In this document: in pieces, positions 1 to 12,119 of the stretch | Numbering within the stretch: the stretch's first letter is position 1 | How the letters are laid out: each line of letters begins with the position of its first letter | The notes under the pieces: model-generated | Databases searched by the model: none | Told to the model about the DNA's origin: nothing | Seen by the model: the letters and a program-made list of their open reading frames with translations, nothing else | NCBI GenBank assembly: GCA_032158295.1 | Contig: CM063258.1 | Span: forward strand, 7,458,583-7,522,582 | Direction: 5' to 3' | Length of the DNA stretch: 64,000 bases | DNA from: Pycnopodia helianthoides | Lineage: Eukaryota; Echinodermata; Asteroidea; Forcipulatida; Asteriidae | Position numbers and translations under genes: made by a program

Positions 1-310
1 TGGGCTAAAATGAGTTTTTGTTAGGGTAGGATTTCGCAGGACTTGCGCTACCGGGCTGTTTTTACATAGGAGGATTTTGAAGGTTTTATGTATTATGCAG
101 CTTAGCCAAAATAGGATTCTGAAGGATTTGGGCTTTTTTGACATTTTTTGACTCCCTAACTTCTGTCTCAAAAGGATTTTGAAGGATTGGGCTAATATGT
201 ATACTTACAATAAGTTGAAGGATATTGAAGGATTTGGGCACTTTAGGTTTATTACAACTTTAATCCGAAGGATATTGAAGGATTTGGGCAGTATGTTTAC
301 CCAAGGGTCT
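1..310. repeat. Diverged tandem repeat, GAAGGAT(A/T)TTGAAGGATTTGGGC type
   Basis: About five imperfect copies of a GAAGGATATTGAAGGATTT motif followed by GGGC are spaced through the first 300 bp (clear ones near 171, 216 and 270). Non-coding. Left boundary lies outside the window. Confidence 0.6.
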
Positions 311-429
311 AGTCTGTTAGGGTTAATGGATATTTAGTATACTTCATTATATCATTACTCAGCAGAATTGAAAGGTATTTTAATATTTGAACTTGTTATT
401 TTTTTGTCCAAGATGTTACACAGTGAGGT

Positions 430-560
430 ATTAACTCTCCAGTAATATCCAATTAAGAAACACAAGAGACAGCCAGACTTGTCGGATCAAACGTTTACTG
501 GCCCTTCACTAAAACTGCTGGCCTCGGGCCTACGGTCCAGTGTTAAATTTGAGCCTCGTT
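430..560. repeat. Fragment of the GGGCTCGAA fold-back family
   Basis: Shares the run 'cacaagac..ccggacttgtccgg..gtttactggccc..ctcgggcctacggtccagtg' with copies near 2236-2335, 15108-15232, 34145-34250 and 37690-37816. The full-length form is at 37417-37816. Confidence 0.55.
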
Positions 561-946
561 TCTTCTGTTCACACTTCATAAGCTCCCTGCATCCTTCGGT
601 GATTTGGCCCATTATAAGGAGAGTAAATTTTAAAACATGTTTAGCGACCTGCCTTTTTGAAAAAATGGCTGCCCGACACAATTTCCAAGACAACCGGCTG
701 GGCTATTTTTCAAGATGGTTGCCAGCTTTTTCGGTGTGCTAAAGTCTAAAAATACATTCTTATTTATAATTTTGTTTATTTTAAATCTGTTAAAACTATC
801 CTTATTGCAAAAAAAGAGAGAGGAGACGGCATCTTAAAAGGAAGCAGGCGGGGGCGCTTAACATGTTTTTGGTTTTATTTGGCCTAATTTCATTTGTTGG
901 TATTATTTATTTTCTCATTTTCTGTTTGATAATTCTGACTGCACAG

Positions 947-978
947 GTACGTAAGGTGTAACACAACTATACTCCACC
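947..978 (+). other. CSNK2B: 5' UTR part of first CSNK2B coding exon
   Basis: A pyrimidine-rich run ending in ACTGCACAG at 946 looks like a splice acceptor 32 bp before the ATG. This suggests an upstream non-coding exon, as in vertebrate CSNK2B. I could not place that exon or the promoter; candidates would lie upstream of about 900 or outside the window. Confidence 0.5.
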
Positions 979-3900
979 ATGAGTAGTTCGGAAGAGGTGT
1001 CATGGATCTCGTGGTTCTGTGGTCTGCGCGGCAATGAATTCTTCTGTGAGGTAATTGAAAAGTATTTTCTCTTATTTTGGTTTATTTCAATCTTTCTGGT
1101 ATTAACCCTCTTGCTGGCTGACCATTCAATACCATTCACTGTGGTTTTGAATGATAGATAAACTATGCCAGCCTGCAATATGATACCATGAGGGAATGCA
1201 TGTACACAGTACACAGTTAGTTCTGTGCACAGCTGTGCCACCGTACACAACCTTGGCAGTCGACTGGTTTCAAATGGTTGGTCAACTCACTGGAAAATGT
1301 TGCCAAGAGTCACTGACAGTAGGAGGGTTAAAGGTTTTATTCAGGATTGGTAAGAGATAAAACATAGTTTAATTTTAGTCAGAAGGCTTAATGATTATAA
1401 AGTTCACACTAGATCCATTTCTTCTGTGAAATATTTCCCTCAGAAATAAAGTCATATTTGAGAAAACTGTATCTGAAAACCTTTTTAAAAGCAACGGCTG
1501 ATTTCGGTTGTTACAACCAAAATTAAGGACAACGTGTAAACATGTTGGAAATTGTGTATGGCTTCATTATTTTCTCCTGATTCACACAATGGATTAAGCC
1601 TAAATATTCACAGGTTTGTTATTTCATGTATACGGTTGATCACACACATGAACACTGTCTGCGACTATTTTGTCAGCTGTACCAATCCTGTATAATACCT
1701 TTATTGAAACCGAGAGATCCTCAAAAGTGACTAGCATTGTAACCCGTAGGCCTGAAGATACCTGTGTAGAGCAGACGAAGAAATGCTCAGTTTTAGGGAG
1801 GAAACCCTTAATAGGGAAAACCTGTGTGCAATTAGGTAGGGACTGTGAACTCAATCCACATGTGAGGCTCCGGCCGGTCCGAGGCAGGATTCTAATCCGG
1901 GACCACAGAAGTTGGAGGCAGGGGCAAGATACCACTAAAAACCAACATGATCTCTTTGTTGCACTCGCAACTGGATTTAAACACCAGCCAGTACTAGAGA
2001 TTGGGGGAAAAAAACACAAGACCGCAGGGCTTGTAGCTCAAAATATTTACTGGACTGTACTTATTGAAAACAAGACCAGAATTGAAGTTAGGAGAAAAAA
2101 TGCCTACCAGGTTAATGATTGAACTGTTTGAATTTGAAAAAGCACTAAGAGAAGATTTATCTCATTTGTATATTATGGGTAAGTAGTCTTTGATAATCAA
2201 CATAATTGTATACAGACTGAAAGTCAACATTTGAACACAAACACAAGACCGCCGGACTTGTCCGGACGTGAGTTTACTGGCCCGATGCTAAAATCTCAGG
2301 CCAGCAGTCAAATGTAAAATTCGAGCCCTGCTTAAAGATCTGTACTCAGAAATGCCTGTGATGCGTACAAGTAGTTAACGCTGGGGGTATTCCCATCCAA
2401 ATAAAGGTGGAAAACACTGGTACAGGACATCCCCAATGGTCTTGTCTACATGTATGTTCATGGATACAAGTGTAGGTGGAAAGGGCCTTGAAAAGAGGGG
2501 AAAAGATATTTTTGTGTGACGACAATTTTCCTTGACATTTTTGTAATCAAGAGCCTAAAGTGAAGGTGGTGTGGATGTTGCAGCCAGCATTGGTGTCAAG
2601 TTTGAGATGTTGCAGGGAACAATCTCAAATGTTGACATTTCAAACCAAACTTGACTCTTTAGCTTAAGGCAAACTTTTTTTCACACCTGGATATTTTTTG
2701 ATCAAGTCTTATTCTTTTCAGAACCATCACAATTCATAGAGAGACTCACTACATGGTGTTATCGCAAACCTTACTAGGTTGTATTCCCACCATGTAAAGT
2801 TTCAAATCCTACTTAATTTTGTATTTGTATTTTTCTCCCCGACAGGTGGATGAAGATTATATTCAGGACAAATTTAATTTAACAGGGCTAAACGAACAGG
2901 TACCACATTACAGACAGGCATTAGACATGATCTTGGATCTTGAACCCGGTAAGATAATAGTTGGAATTAGTTTGTGTGTCTTTGTAAAATAAATTTTCAC
3001 GAAGGGGAAATTTATCACCTGGAGCTTGATTCTACTGCAGACTGTGTTGATTTGCAATCCACTATGCCCACAACTCGACTGGTCCCAAACAATGAGATTT
3101 TGCTTGATGTGAGACAGTCAGGGCTCAATTCAACAAAGCTGTTTAACAGAAAATGGTGCTTAGCAAGTTGGGGGGGGGGGGCAAGGGCTATATTTTACCA
3201 GCTGTCTTCACTGTTTTTACGTCATCTACATGTAATTTTCTTTGTCACACTTTGTTTCTTCTCCCTTTACTTAAGACGATGAACTAGAGGAAAACCCAAA
3301 CCAAAGCGACCTGATCGAGCAAGCTGCAGAGATGCTGTACGGTCTTATACACGCCCGCTTCATCATGACAAACAGAGGCATCGCTTTAATGGTCAGCAAC
3401 CACAACCTTTAAATTTAAGAAAAGAAAGAACAAAAAGTAACGACAAAAGCTCAGTCCAAGCATGGCACAGATTAGCTGGGAAACTTTTGGGTAAAAAAGT
3501 ATGCTCGGGTGAGGCCGATTGATAGCCAAACCAACTGGCAGTCCGCATTTGGCCTGTCACAGCAGTTGGAATAGAGTTTAAGATGTGACTTGAATGCCGT
3601 GGATGCCTGGACCCAATTTCGGGGCTCTGATTACTACGGAATTCTGAACTAAGGGGGCCCTTTAAAGTGCTTCATTATATGAGCCGATGGCATAGAAGTC
3701 TGCAGTGCCATGAAACTGTCCCCTGATAGTTCAGGGAGGCGACAGGGACAACCTCCTCCATGTCCCTGGTTGATGCCTTTGTGCCCCTGGTAATATTCCT
3801 GTACAAATACCCTCAAGGGTGTGCTCTTTACTGAGGAAAAAACTACCTTGCCCTTAGTTACAGGAACGATGTCATAATAAACAAATCAGTCGGCATACTT

Positions 3901-6798
3901 GTTGTCAACAATGTTCAATTCTTGTGAATAATTCGAGCTACTGCAGTGTACCTCTTCCAGGAAGAGCTTTGACAGTAATTAACTGGGCCCTATTTATTGC
4001 TGTTTGAATGGAAAATAGTGAAGATTAGGCCGGATCCGAAATGGCGGCTTCGGCTACAGCTATGACTGTTTCTAAGGGTGTTGCTAAGGTCGTCCTATAC
4101 TTCAACGCATTGATGATGCAAAAATCTAGCTTTAGCCCCCAATTCGGACACGGCTTTATTTTGGTTTTACCTTTACACCAACATGTTGTTATTAAGCACT
4201 GGGCACTCTGTGTTATCCCTCCCGCGAGTCCTATGGGGAAAAAAAATCCAACAGGTTACTTGGATGGGTTTTGAATCCACCACCCCTGTATTCTAGTACA
4301 GATGTCTTAACCACAAGAATACTAAGCTTGCCAGGTGACAAGAACCCAGTTGGATCTTGTAATTACCGGCGAGTAGTGCGAACAGTTTAAAACATATTAC
4401 ATAATAGTATTGGAGTCTTATATAGCGCATGTGTATCCACCAATAATAATATTGGAGTCTTATATAGCGCATGTATCCACCAATGAAGGCACTTGATTCA
4501 GACACGGCCCAAGCATTTGTGGGACATTTCCTCCGATCTGTGTGATGTGTGTTTAAACCATTTTTATCTTTGTTGCATTTCCAGCTTGAAAAATACCAAC
4601 AAGGGGACTTTGGTCACTGTCCAAGAGTGTATTGTGAAAATCAGCTAGTACTACCAATAGGTATGTGAGGGCTAACTGGCCAATCCATTGTAATCCAACA
4701 GAAAGCTTTGTCTGATTTTTGCTGTCAATGCCATAACTGGAAGGTTATGGCATTGACAGTGTGGTTTTGAATGATAAATGAACTATGCCAGCCTGCAATT
4801 CGATGTCATGTGGTGAATGCATCATCACAGTGCACAGTCAACCCTCTTACCGTCTGACCCTTCAATGTCATTCACTGTGGTTTTGAATGATACATGCACT
4901 ATGCCAGCCTGCATTATGTTAGTATACATAGTACATAGTCAACCCTCCTACTGTATGGACCAGTCCATGTCATCCACTGTGGTTTTCAATGATAAACACA
5001 GTGAGTCACTATGGCTCTGCTGCGCCACCACACACAGCCCTAGCAATTCAGTGGTTTCAAATGGTTGGTACCAAGAGTAGGAGGGTTAATGTCAGGCTGG
5101 GCTTACAAATGCCACTACAGTTTACTGGAATATGTGCTAAAGGTAGGGGTCATAGATTGGTAAATACTCCAAAAATGCAAGGACCATAAAAACTTACTTG
5201 GTGAGAGTCACGGCAGCTGTGGTTTGGATAATTTTTCACCCAAAAACATTTGAATCTGAAAAACGATTCATGCATGAATTGTCTTATGGATTTCTGAGGG
5301 TTTGTGTGCTTTCGTGAATGCTGCGGCCAGAGATGCGCTTGGTACCTACTGTCACCTTGCTAAGTGTGGATGAATTTGATGTTCATGTGAAAATACCATG
5401 ACAGTAGTTGGCTATTTTCTCAGCACTGTATTCAACTGAAACTTTCACATGCAACTTTTAATGTATCTTTATAGTTTTGCCTATAACAACCTACCTTCTA
5501 AGGTAAACTGTGGTTTGTATTTGATTTCTGCATGTCGACACACTGCGAGTGCACTCTTCCTTGGCCTAACTTTAAGATAAAGATAAACATATTATATGTT
5601 TCTTACTAGTGCTGATTTTGATTTTAATTTATTTCTGTTTATCGTTACCATTATTGGATCCAGAACTGTTTTGATTGCTTGCAAAGTCCTAACTATTTGT
5701 GACTAAACTTCAGGTCTCTCAGATGTCCCGGGAGAGGCCATGGTCAAACTTTACTGCCCAAAATGCCAGGATGTGTACACACCAAAGTCATCGCGGCACC
5801 ATCACACGGACGGCGCGTACTTTGGCACCGGTTTCCCACACATGTTCTTCATGGTGCATCCAGAGTACCGGCCGAAACGCCCACCAAACCAGTTTGTCCC
5901 AAGGTAACCTTTCCTTCTCTGCATGAGTGTTAATCTTCCCCCGAACCAAAGAACGGCGGACTGTAGAGGGGTGGGGGGTACTGTTGTCAAGATCAAAGCA
6001 GTGGCTGTACATGGAATTATGAACCCTAACCCTAGTAGCTGCTGGCTAACGTGCGCTGGCCGTCGCATCACAATATATTAATGACGGCACAGATTGCGGT
6101 GGGTTAGCTAACACGCACGCAACTAGGTAAGAGTTCATAATTCCGCACAGAGCCACAGACCTGCTATGATCATGACGACAGTCCACCTTTGATAATATAA
6201 TTGCACCAAGGATAAAGATTTTTTTAAACCAATTTGTAATGTATACTTGGTGCTTTCCCAGTCCTAGATACTAAAAAACATCAACCCGAACATCTTGGAA
6301 CTTATAAATTGGGGGAAGTCTGATTATTTGGTTTTACCCTTTCACCGGTGTGTAAAGCACTGTATACTCAGTACTTCCCCGAGTTCTGTGAAAAGGCATA
6401 TTATTCGGGTGGGATTCGAACCCAGGACCTTTGCCATTCTAGAGCAGATGTCTTACCGACTAGACCACCGAGATTCCCAGTAGCTAGAGGCAGTTTGAAT
6501 CCTATATTTTAGCAGCGGATACCGCAACAATTTAATTGATGTTAAATTTGCACCAGGGATAAAGAATATATTCTTTTCTTTATCCCCGGTGCAAATTTAA
6601 CATCTATTAAAAGGAAGTCTGACTGTCGGAAAGTCAGTGACTCTAACATTGACTACATCTCTCTTCATCTCTCTGTCTCTTAGATTGTACGGTTTCAAGA
6701 TTCACCCCACTGCATATGAGATACAGCTCCAGGCTGCCGCAGCACGCAGCCGATCAGCCTCCTCCCGTCCTCGCTCGGCGAAACCCCCCTACAAGTAG
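979..6798 (+). CDS. CSNK2B: Casein kinase 2 regulatory subunit beta, complete, six coding exons
   Basis: Coding exons by eye: 979-1050, 2846-2948, 3276-3391, 4585-4660, 5714-5903, 6684-6798 (stop TAG 6796-6798), all with GT donors and AG acceptors and phases that join to 223 codons. The protein is the regulatory beta subunit that dimerises through a zinc finger and docks two CK2 alpha subunits in the nuclear and cytosolic holoenzyme. It starts [15 protein letters not shown], the family N-terminus with the autophosphorylated Ser2-4. An acidic loop follows (about 55-64, DLEPDDELEE). The zinc cysteines are C109, C114, C137 and C140, at the same numbers as in vertebrates, and the alpha-docking segment ends near LYGFKIHP (187-194). 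The 29-residue tail after it is Arg/Ser-rich and unlike the vertebrate end. Vertebrate CK2 beta has 215 residues. The start at 979 is fixed by homology and an ACCATG context. Confidence 0.97.
1102..1331. mobile_element. piggyBac-type MITE, 230 bp, TTAA-flanked
   Basis: Bounded by TTAA on both sides, with inverted ends CCCTC(T/C)T(G/A)CTG at the left and its complement (CAGTAGGAGGG) at the right. TTAA plus CCCT ends fit piggyBac-derived miniature elements. Nearly identical to 60006-60235 (about five differences). It begins 51 bp after the first CSNK2B coding-exon donor. No coding capacity. Confidence 0.75.
1328..1704. mobile_element. MITE family D (AAGGTATTATACAGGATTGGTA ends)
   Basis: Starts at the TTAA that also closes the previous element and ends at 'accaatcctgtataatacctttat'. 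Related copies lie at 31258-31630 and, reversed, about 60345-60720. Sits in CSNK2B intron 1. Confidence 0.6.
1705..1960 (-). mobile_element. tRNA-derived SINE, 'ATCTAAAACTG' family, reverse orientation
   Basis: Same body as 26160-26400, 45800-46075, 50070-50215 and 62960-63160: conserved 'aaacccaatccac' block and a tRNA-like head at the right end (B-box-like 'ttctaatccgggacc'). Confidence 0.6.
1990..2335. repeat. GGGCTCGAA fold-back family copy
   Basis: Similar to 37417-37816 and ends in 'aaaattcgagccctg'. CSNK2B intron 1. The interval 2340-2845 holds no further recognised feature before exon 2. Confidence 0.5.
4140..4330 (-). mobile_element. tRNA-derived SINE, 'GGTGGGATTCGAACCC' family (degenerate)
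   Basis: Same organisation as 6290-6485: 'ttggttttaccttt..caccaa', 'aagcactg', then a reversed tRNA-like head with 'gatgtcttaaccac'. Lies in CSNK2B intron 3 (3392-4584). Intron 3 before it holds no other feature I recognise. Confidence 0.55.
4404..4484. repeat. Two-copy tandem duplication, about 41-bp unit
   Basis: The unit 'tattggagtcttatatagcg' followed by 'catgtgtatccaccaat' occurs twice in a row, the second copy lacking 2 bp. The 'cttatatagcgc' core is shared with LINE/SINE tails at 12199 and 34955. Confidence 0.7.
4840..5088. mobile_element. Rearranged piggyBac-type MITE copies
   Basis: Two left halves ('caaccctcttaccgtctgac' at about 4839 and 'caaccctcctactgtatgg' at about 4939) precede one right end 'agtaggagggttaa' (about 5075-5088). 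A nested or partially duplicated relative of 1102-1331, in CSNK2B intron 4. Confidence 0.55.
5170..5440. repeat. Fragment of a chimeric TTAA MITE
   Basis: Contains 'taaaaacttacttggtgaga' (shared with family A) and the family-E centre 'aaacgattcatgcatgaatt' also seen at 40118. Both ends degraded. Confidence 0.45.
6290..6485 (-). mobile_element. tRNA-derived SINE, reverse orientation
   Basis: Read on the minus strand it begins with a tRNA-like head (A-box-like 'ggtctagtcggtaagacat', B-box 'gggttcgaatccc') and runs into a body with 'ggtgaaagggtaaaacc'. CSNK2B intron 5. Confidence 0.65.
6538..6604. repeat. Hairpin: 29-bp arms, 9-nt loop
   Basis: Arms 6538-6566 and 6576-6604 are complementary with one mismatch ('gttaaatttgcacc..ggataaagaa'). 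It sits 80 bp before the last CSNK2B exon. A relic of the same motif without the second arm is at about 6195-6225. Confidence 0.75.
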
Positions 6799-7189
6799 CA
6801 CCCCCCACGCCCCTCTCCTCTTTAACCACCCAGCAACAGCGGAGAGAAGTCTCACAGCCCCCGGTAGAGTCTGTACACCCCTGCATGGGGAACTTGAGAA
6901 GTGATGCACAAAGTTATTTGTATGTGGAGGGGGAGCTTGGAAATGACTACCCTGTTTTGGATATGACCTTGGCCCAGAAAGTGCTAAGCACGAAATAATC
7001 TTGCTCAGTAGAAGCCGGTTACAGGCCAAGCTACCATGTAGTGGATTGTTGTGTTTTTTTTCCCCGACTGGTTTCCCGTAGATCTTTGCTCGACAGATTG
7101 ATTTAGGCTTATCGGCTTAGACAGGCTACCAGCCAAAATATTGTGTATTATATTTTGACTGATTCCTGTCGGTTTTAGAGCCGTAAACA

Positions 7190-7195
7190 AATAAA
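7190..7195 (+). terminator. Candidate CSNK2B polyadenylation signal AATAAA
   Basis: AATAAA about 390 bp after the CSNK2B stop codon. It is the first canonical hexamer I noticed downstream, but the hexamer is frequent in such AT-rich DNA, so this is only a candidate. Confidence 0.3.
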
Positions 7196-7494
7196 TGTGT
7201 CCAGCAAGATTTCTCTGCGTAGCATCCTTAATGGTATTGACCCGTTTCAAGATGTGCAGCGCACTCAAACACGCATATCCTGTCCGCCTTTTGGGTAGTT
7301 AACATGTCCACAAAGGAATTGACTCCCAAAATGGCGGACATGGTAGGCACGCATTGTGCGGAGGTGCAAGGGGTCTATAGGCCCCAAATTGTGCTGCATG
7401 GAATTAATTATTTTTATAAGGGCTCGTTCATATTCAGTCGTGTTTTAGCCCCGTGTCTGTGTAATCTCTTTAGAAACTTTTGCTAAGCAAGTTG

Positions 7495-9005
7495 GTTTCG
7501 TTCAGGGCCCAATTGAGTAGAGCTGCTTAAGCTTGAAATTCTGCTCAACAATTTTCTGCTAAGCAGCAAATGAGAAGGATACCCGTCACATGGTGTTTTG
7601 GCTGGTAACCTTATTCTGGTAAGCATTGATTTTGTTGTGCTTAGCTACTTTTTGTGCTTAAGCAGCTCTATGAAATTTGACCAAATTGGAAATTCAGTCG
7701 ACTGCTAACGAGGGTGCAATTTCATGCTTAACAATTTCTGCTTGAGCAAAAAAAAGAAGCTGGACACCAGTTAAGGACAGTACATGTGACATGGAACTTT
7801 GGCTGATCTTCGTATTCCAGTCGGCAAAATTGTTTTGTGCTCGGCTACTTTTTGTATGGAAGCAGCTCTATGCATTGGAGCAATTTTCATAGAGCTGCTT
7901 AAGAACAACACAATTCTGCTCACTTCAATGCAGAACAAGGTTACAAGCCAAAATACCATACACATTTGACTGGTTTACTGCTTAGTTTGGTCAAGCAGAT
8001 ATAGCTCTTATGGACATTTTTTGCATAAGCAGCTTTATGAAATTGAGTCCAAAATAGTTTCAAATAATGTGCAAGTAATACATGTGCTGAGTTTAAAATC
8101 TGAAAACATTTTTTATTGCTCTCCGAAGTTTCGTTCGAATGTGGTGACTAGCAGGTTTGTTTTTATACCAACTCTTCTTTTGCTCTCAACTGGGAACGCA
8201 AGAAAACCAAAATTGTTTGATGTGCAAGAGTTAGCAGGGTTCCAGACCCTAAGCTCCTTTATTTGCCTCAGCTAGACAGTAATCTTTATAGGATCACTGT
8301 TGTTCAATCTGGGTCTGATTTCATCAAGCTTGTAAGCACATCAACTTGCTAAGTACAGACACAGATTGCTTAGCAGAAACAGGTTACCGGCCAAAATATT
8401 GTGTAGTTTACACTGCTGTGGTCGGTGTATTGAGTGCAAAACAGCCGATTGATACTGAGTTATGTGGCGGTGAACAACGATCCATTATACCAGTACGGCC
8501 ATTTTGTTTCTGCCGGCATACAAATCACTGTAACTAAATAGAGGATCAAGGAAAAACAGTCTGGCTCTTTTTGTTGGAGTAATGCTACTTACTGTTAGTG
8601 CACACAGGGGATTAGACAAAGGTGGCTGCAGCGTTATGATCTACTGTTCAAGTAACAAAAGGGCTCATTGTTCCCTTTTATTATAAATCTTTAAAGTAAT
8701 AACACTTAACTGTCATACTGTACTTGTATATCTCTACAAATGAATGATGCCTAAGGGTGGTAACTGTCCGCTCCTATAACCTGCACAATAGAAGGGTAGA
8801 CAAAAATCCTCCTGTTTGGACGCCCCGGCCCATTTTCATGAAGCTGTTGAGCACAGTTCCTGCTAAGCAGGTATTAGCAGGGAGCCCGGTCACAGACAAT
8901 ACGCACTACATGGTAGTTTGGCTGGTAACTCAAATTCGCTAAGCACGATTTTGTCCATGCTAAGTAACCGTTTGTTGCTTAACAGCTTGACCGAAAATTG
9001 GGCCC
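7495..9005. repeat. Cluster of GCTTAAGCAG fold-back elements
   Basis: At least four diverged copies (about 7500-7690, 7700-7910, 7915-8045, 8325-8430, 8820-9005) of the palindromic family whose best copy is 30541-30735: 'gagctgcttaagc..', 'gctggtaacc', 'ttgctaagca', 'gcagctctatgaaatt'. No gene recognised in 6800-9005. Confidence 0.6.
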
Positions 9006-11250
9006 TCTGGTTTCAAGTAACTTTGATAGCATGGTATACTTTTTTTTGTGACTGTCCAAAATGTTCCATCGCACAGTAGTGTTCTAAATTTAAAAAAAGA
9101 TAATAATAAAAAAATAAATTCATATTGAGAAGTAGAAAAGAGAGATATTCTTGCTCAAACATGTCGGATGAATTTCACAACGGCAAATAATTTGTTTATT
9201 TCTTATTCTCCACGGGTAGACTACTAACAACTGTTTAGTAGACGCCCTGTCGGGGGAAACAAATACAGATGACTTTAATTTGGCCAGTTGTATGTTAACC
9301 ACTCGCTTTAATAATGTGCTTGCAGTTTTCAAACGACTGGGTACCGAAAAAAAAGGCACACTCTTAAAAATCTATCTACAGCACTGCGCTCTATTTATTG
9401 TGAAATTTTATGAGCAGGAAGATATAGTCGAGATTTTTCAAGGCGTTGGTGTTACTGTACATGTGCAGTAGTTTGTAAAAGGGTTTATACGTATACATGT
9501 TAAATTCTCGCGACATGGTTCATTTAAGCTTCAAAGCTTGCTCTTTTAAGTTAACATGAATTTTATCGATTGCCCAGAAAAGTGTTCTTAAAAATGTTTG
9601 TTTTTCGTTTGGTGCTTTGTTTTTTTATGTTAAGGGTTAAAAAAGATTGACAAAGCCACATGCAGCCAAAAATGCATTATTTTTGTTTTTGTAAACAGTG
9701 TCGAGTGTTTACATCCCCCCAAAGTTAAATAGCTTTTATTTCAACCATTCTGTTTTTTGGGTTGCTGTGTTTCTTTAAACATGCAGCATCCTCATATCCA
9801 GGACGTTAGCAGAAACATTTTAAGGAAGAATGAATATTCTCTGTCAGAATTTGGATTTTGCTGAGTTTGTAAAGTATACGAAAACGCAAACGATAATGGC
9901 CTCGGCATGGGTCATTGTTTTAAAGGGGGGGGCAAGTCTTTGATCCAGTAGACCAAATTTAAACTCTTTTTCCATGGGGCGACTAAAAAGCGTTTGTTAT
10001 GAAATTTATATGGTCGGAAAGATGTTTTAATAGTAGAATATAAAAATTCGCACAAATATTATTTTTCTTATACTTTCGTGAACTAACACGATCCGCCATA
10101 TTGTGGTGTCAAAAATGTGGTTCTTCACAATGACCAAAATTGCCCAATCCAAGGCAACGTTTCCCTTTAAACTGCTGCTGTTTCACACTTGGTTTGGTAC
10201 ATTGACACATACCATGAAACTTCAATTAAAAGAGTTGCTTACTTCACGGAAAGTCATACCTGCTTGTTCAACCATTGACTCTCTTGAGTGATTTACTAGG
10301 ATCCTCCCTCACTGTGAAAAAAATCCAGCACCATACGTGGTAGTAACTCTACACCCAAACTTGGATTTCTACTTAATAGGAATTCATTCTCGCTTATGGA
10401 AGTCGCTCTGGCTTCTTTAAAGGTTATTGTGCTATGCCTGATGCCATGTAAAGCATAATCAGTTTAATTGCAGTTCTCAGTTCTCAGTAGGTTCAGAGGA
10501 AGCGATGAGGTGGGTTTCCAGGAGTTGAGAGTGGTTCGTGTTCATGCACCAGGCCGTTATATAGTACAGTAAAGAGAAGGCACTAACTAGCCTTGTTGAG
10601 ATACGGCGAACATCAAAGGAGCACACCGTTGGGTTTGGGTGCATACAAACAGATTCACCCAGACCAAATATGCAGTCTCTTAATGTGTCAAGCGTATCTC
10701 AATATGGCTTATTGAAACACACAATGGTTTCTAAATTGTTTTTAAAACAGAGAGTGTTATCCTTGCAAGCTGAAATCAGAATTTTAAAACCCTCTTAAAA
10801 AACTAATTTACTGGATGAATGATAATGAAATTTGAAACCTACCAAGAAGGCATGTGAGCGATTGTAAGGTTGTATTGTACAATCCGTTTATTTAATTCGA
10901 GGAGAGTTAATTTAATGTTAATATCAACAGACTTGTTATTCAGCCGTAACTGTTAGTTACAAAACACAAGATACCATGTCGATAGCATTAGTTTGTAGGT
11001 AATGGTACATGGTGTGCAATTTATGTTATATCTGGTATTTTGGAGACTGTGTTTGCTCTCGGAAACAACTGTGCATATTTTCCACGTTTTCATGTGATGT
11101 ATATTCATGGTGTGAAAAGTTAACATTTAAGTATTAAAACCATTTACATAAAAAACTATCAGGAAAGTTGTAGATGTGTTGTGTTTTTTTGTTGGTTTTT
11201 TTCAGCAGGCGCAAATTTCATGGAGGCCCTTTGCCTGCATTGTCCTTTTT
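9006..11250. other. Intergenic, no gene recognised
   Basis: AT-rich DNA with stop codons in all frames. The only family I could link is at 10275-10480: 'gtgatttactaggatcctcc' and 'catgtaaagcataatcagtt' recur near 12570-12740 and 40740-40900. Confidence 0.5.
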
Positions 11251-11274
11251 TTATTGATTGGTTTTTTTTATTTT

Positions 11275-11649
11275 AAAAGTTTGCCCTAAACAAAGGTCAA
11301 AGTCACTTTTGTACAAGAAGAAAACATTGAAGATGAAAATAACTCGGGAGAGCTGAAGGTAGGAATTGATATTCCTCTTCAAACAGTCTAGATTGTAGGA
11401 TGAAGGAAAACATGCACCAGGCAAGGAGTTCCAAAGAGATGTAGTATGTGGAATAAAGCTGTTGGAAAGGCTGTTTGTTCTACATCTCAGCAAAGCAAGA
11501 GTGTATGGGTGAGAACAAGCAGAAAGCCTGGTTTCAAGCTCAAACACCCTGATAGGAGGAACCAGGTCAGACACACTGGTGGCACATTTACCATGAAAAT
11601 ATCTGTAGAAAAGACAGAGGCTGGCCACAGACCTACAGTGCAATTTCAT
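11275..11649 (-). mobile_element. LINE fragment: C-terminal end of a reverse-transcriptase ORF
   Basis: The 132-residue frame contains SLCLFYRYFHGKC, a VPPIRVFELETRLSAC-type stretch, RCRTNSLSNSFIP, then LWNSLPGACFPS. These are hallmarks of the end of non-LTR (CR1/L2/Jockey-like) ORF2 proteins. The polymerase core is absent: a 5'-truncated insertion. The 3' flank recurs at 63820-64000. Confidence 0.75.
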
Positions 11650-12119
11650 GGCTGTGCTTGCAGAATTTGTGCTTGTTCGTGTACTTACTTCACGCTACCA
11701 GGCATTCTTGGCATATACAGCTAGTGCAGAAATAATACCGTCGGCGAGAATGCTGACCATAACACAATAAGCAGAGCCGTGAAATTGGGCCCAAGTCTTG
11801 GTGCCCTTCAAAATCTTCTTATGTTCTTAAGGAAAGTGACCTTTACCCTCATTAGGGGTGAGATTCCAAGCCTGGCAGAACCCAGTTTGTGAAATTAGAC
11901 AAATTCGATTTTAAAGTTTCAATTGCCCCCAAAAATAATTATTTCCATCTGAATCCCTCAAGAGTCAGTTCTTATTTCAACCTTGAAAGTCTGCTCCCAC
12001 CTAGTGTCTCCAAAAGTCTCCCATTAATATTTTTTAAAAAGAAACGAGTACATGCACTATACAAACATGCAAACTGTTAATCTTTGCTCAAAGTTCTGCA
12101 CATTTAGTGTGCTGATTCA

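Noticed and set aside
1670..2122. 150-codon plus-strand frame ([11 protein letters not shown]...)
   Set aside because: Crosses a MITE end, a reversed SINE and a fold-back repeat in CSNK2B intron 1. No domain.
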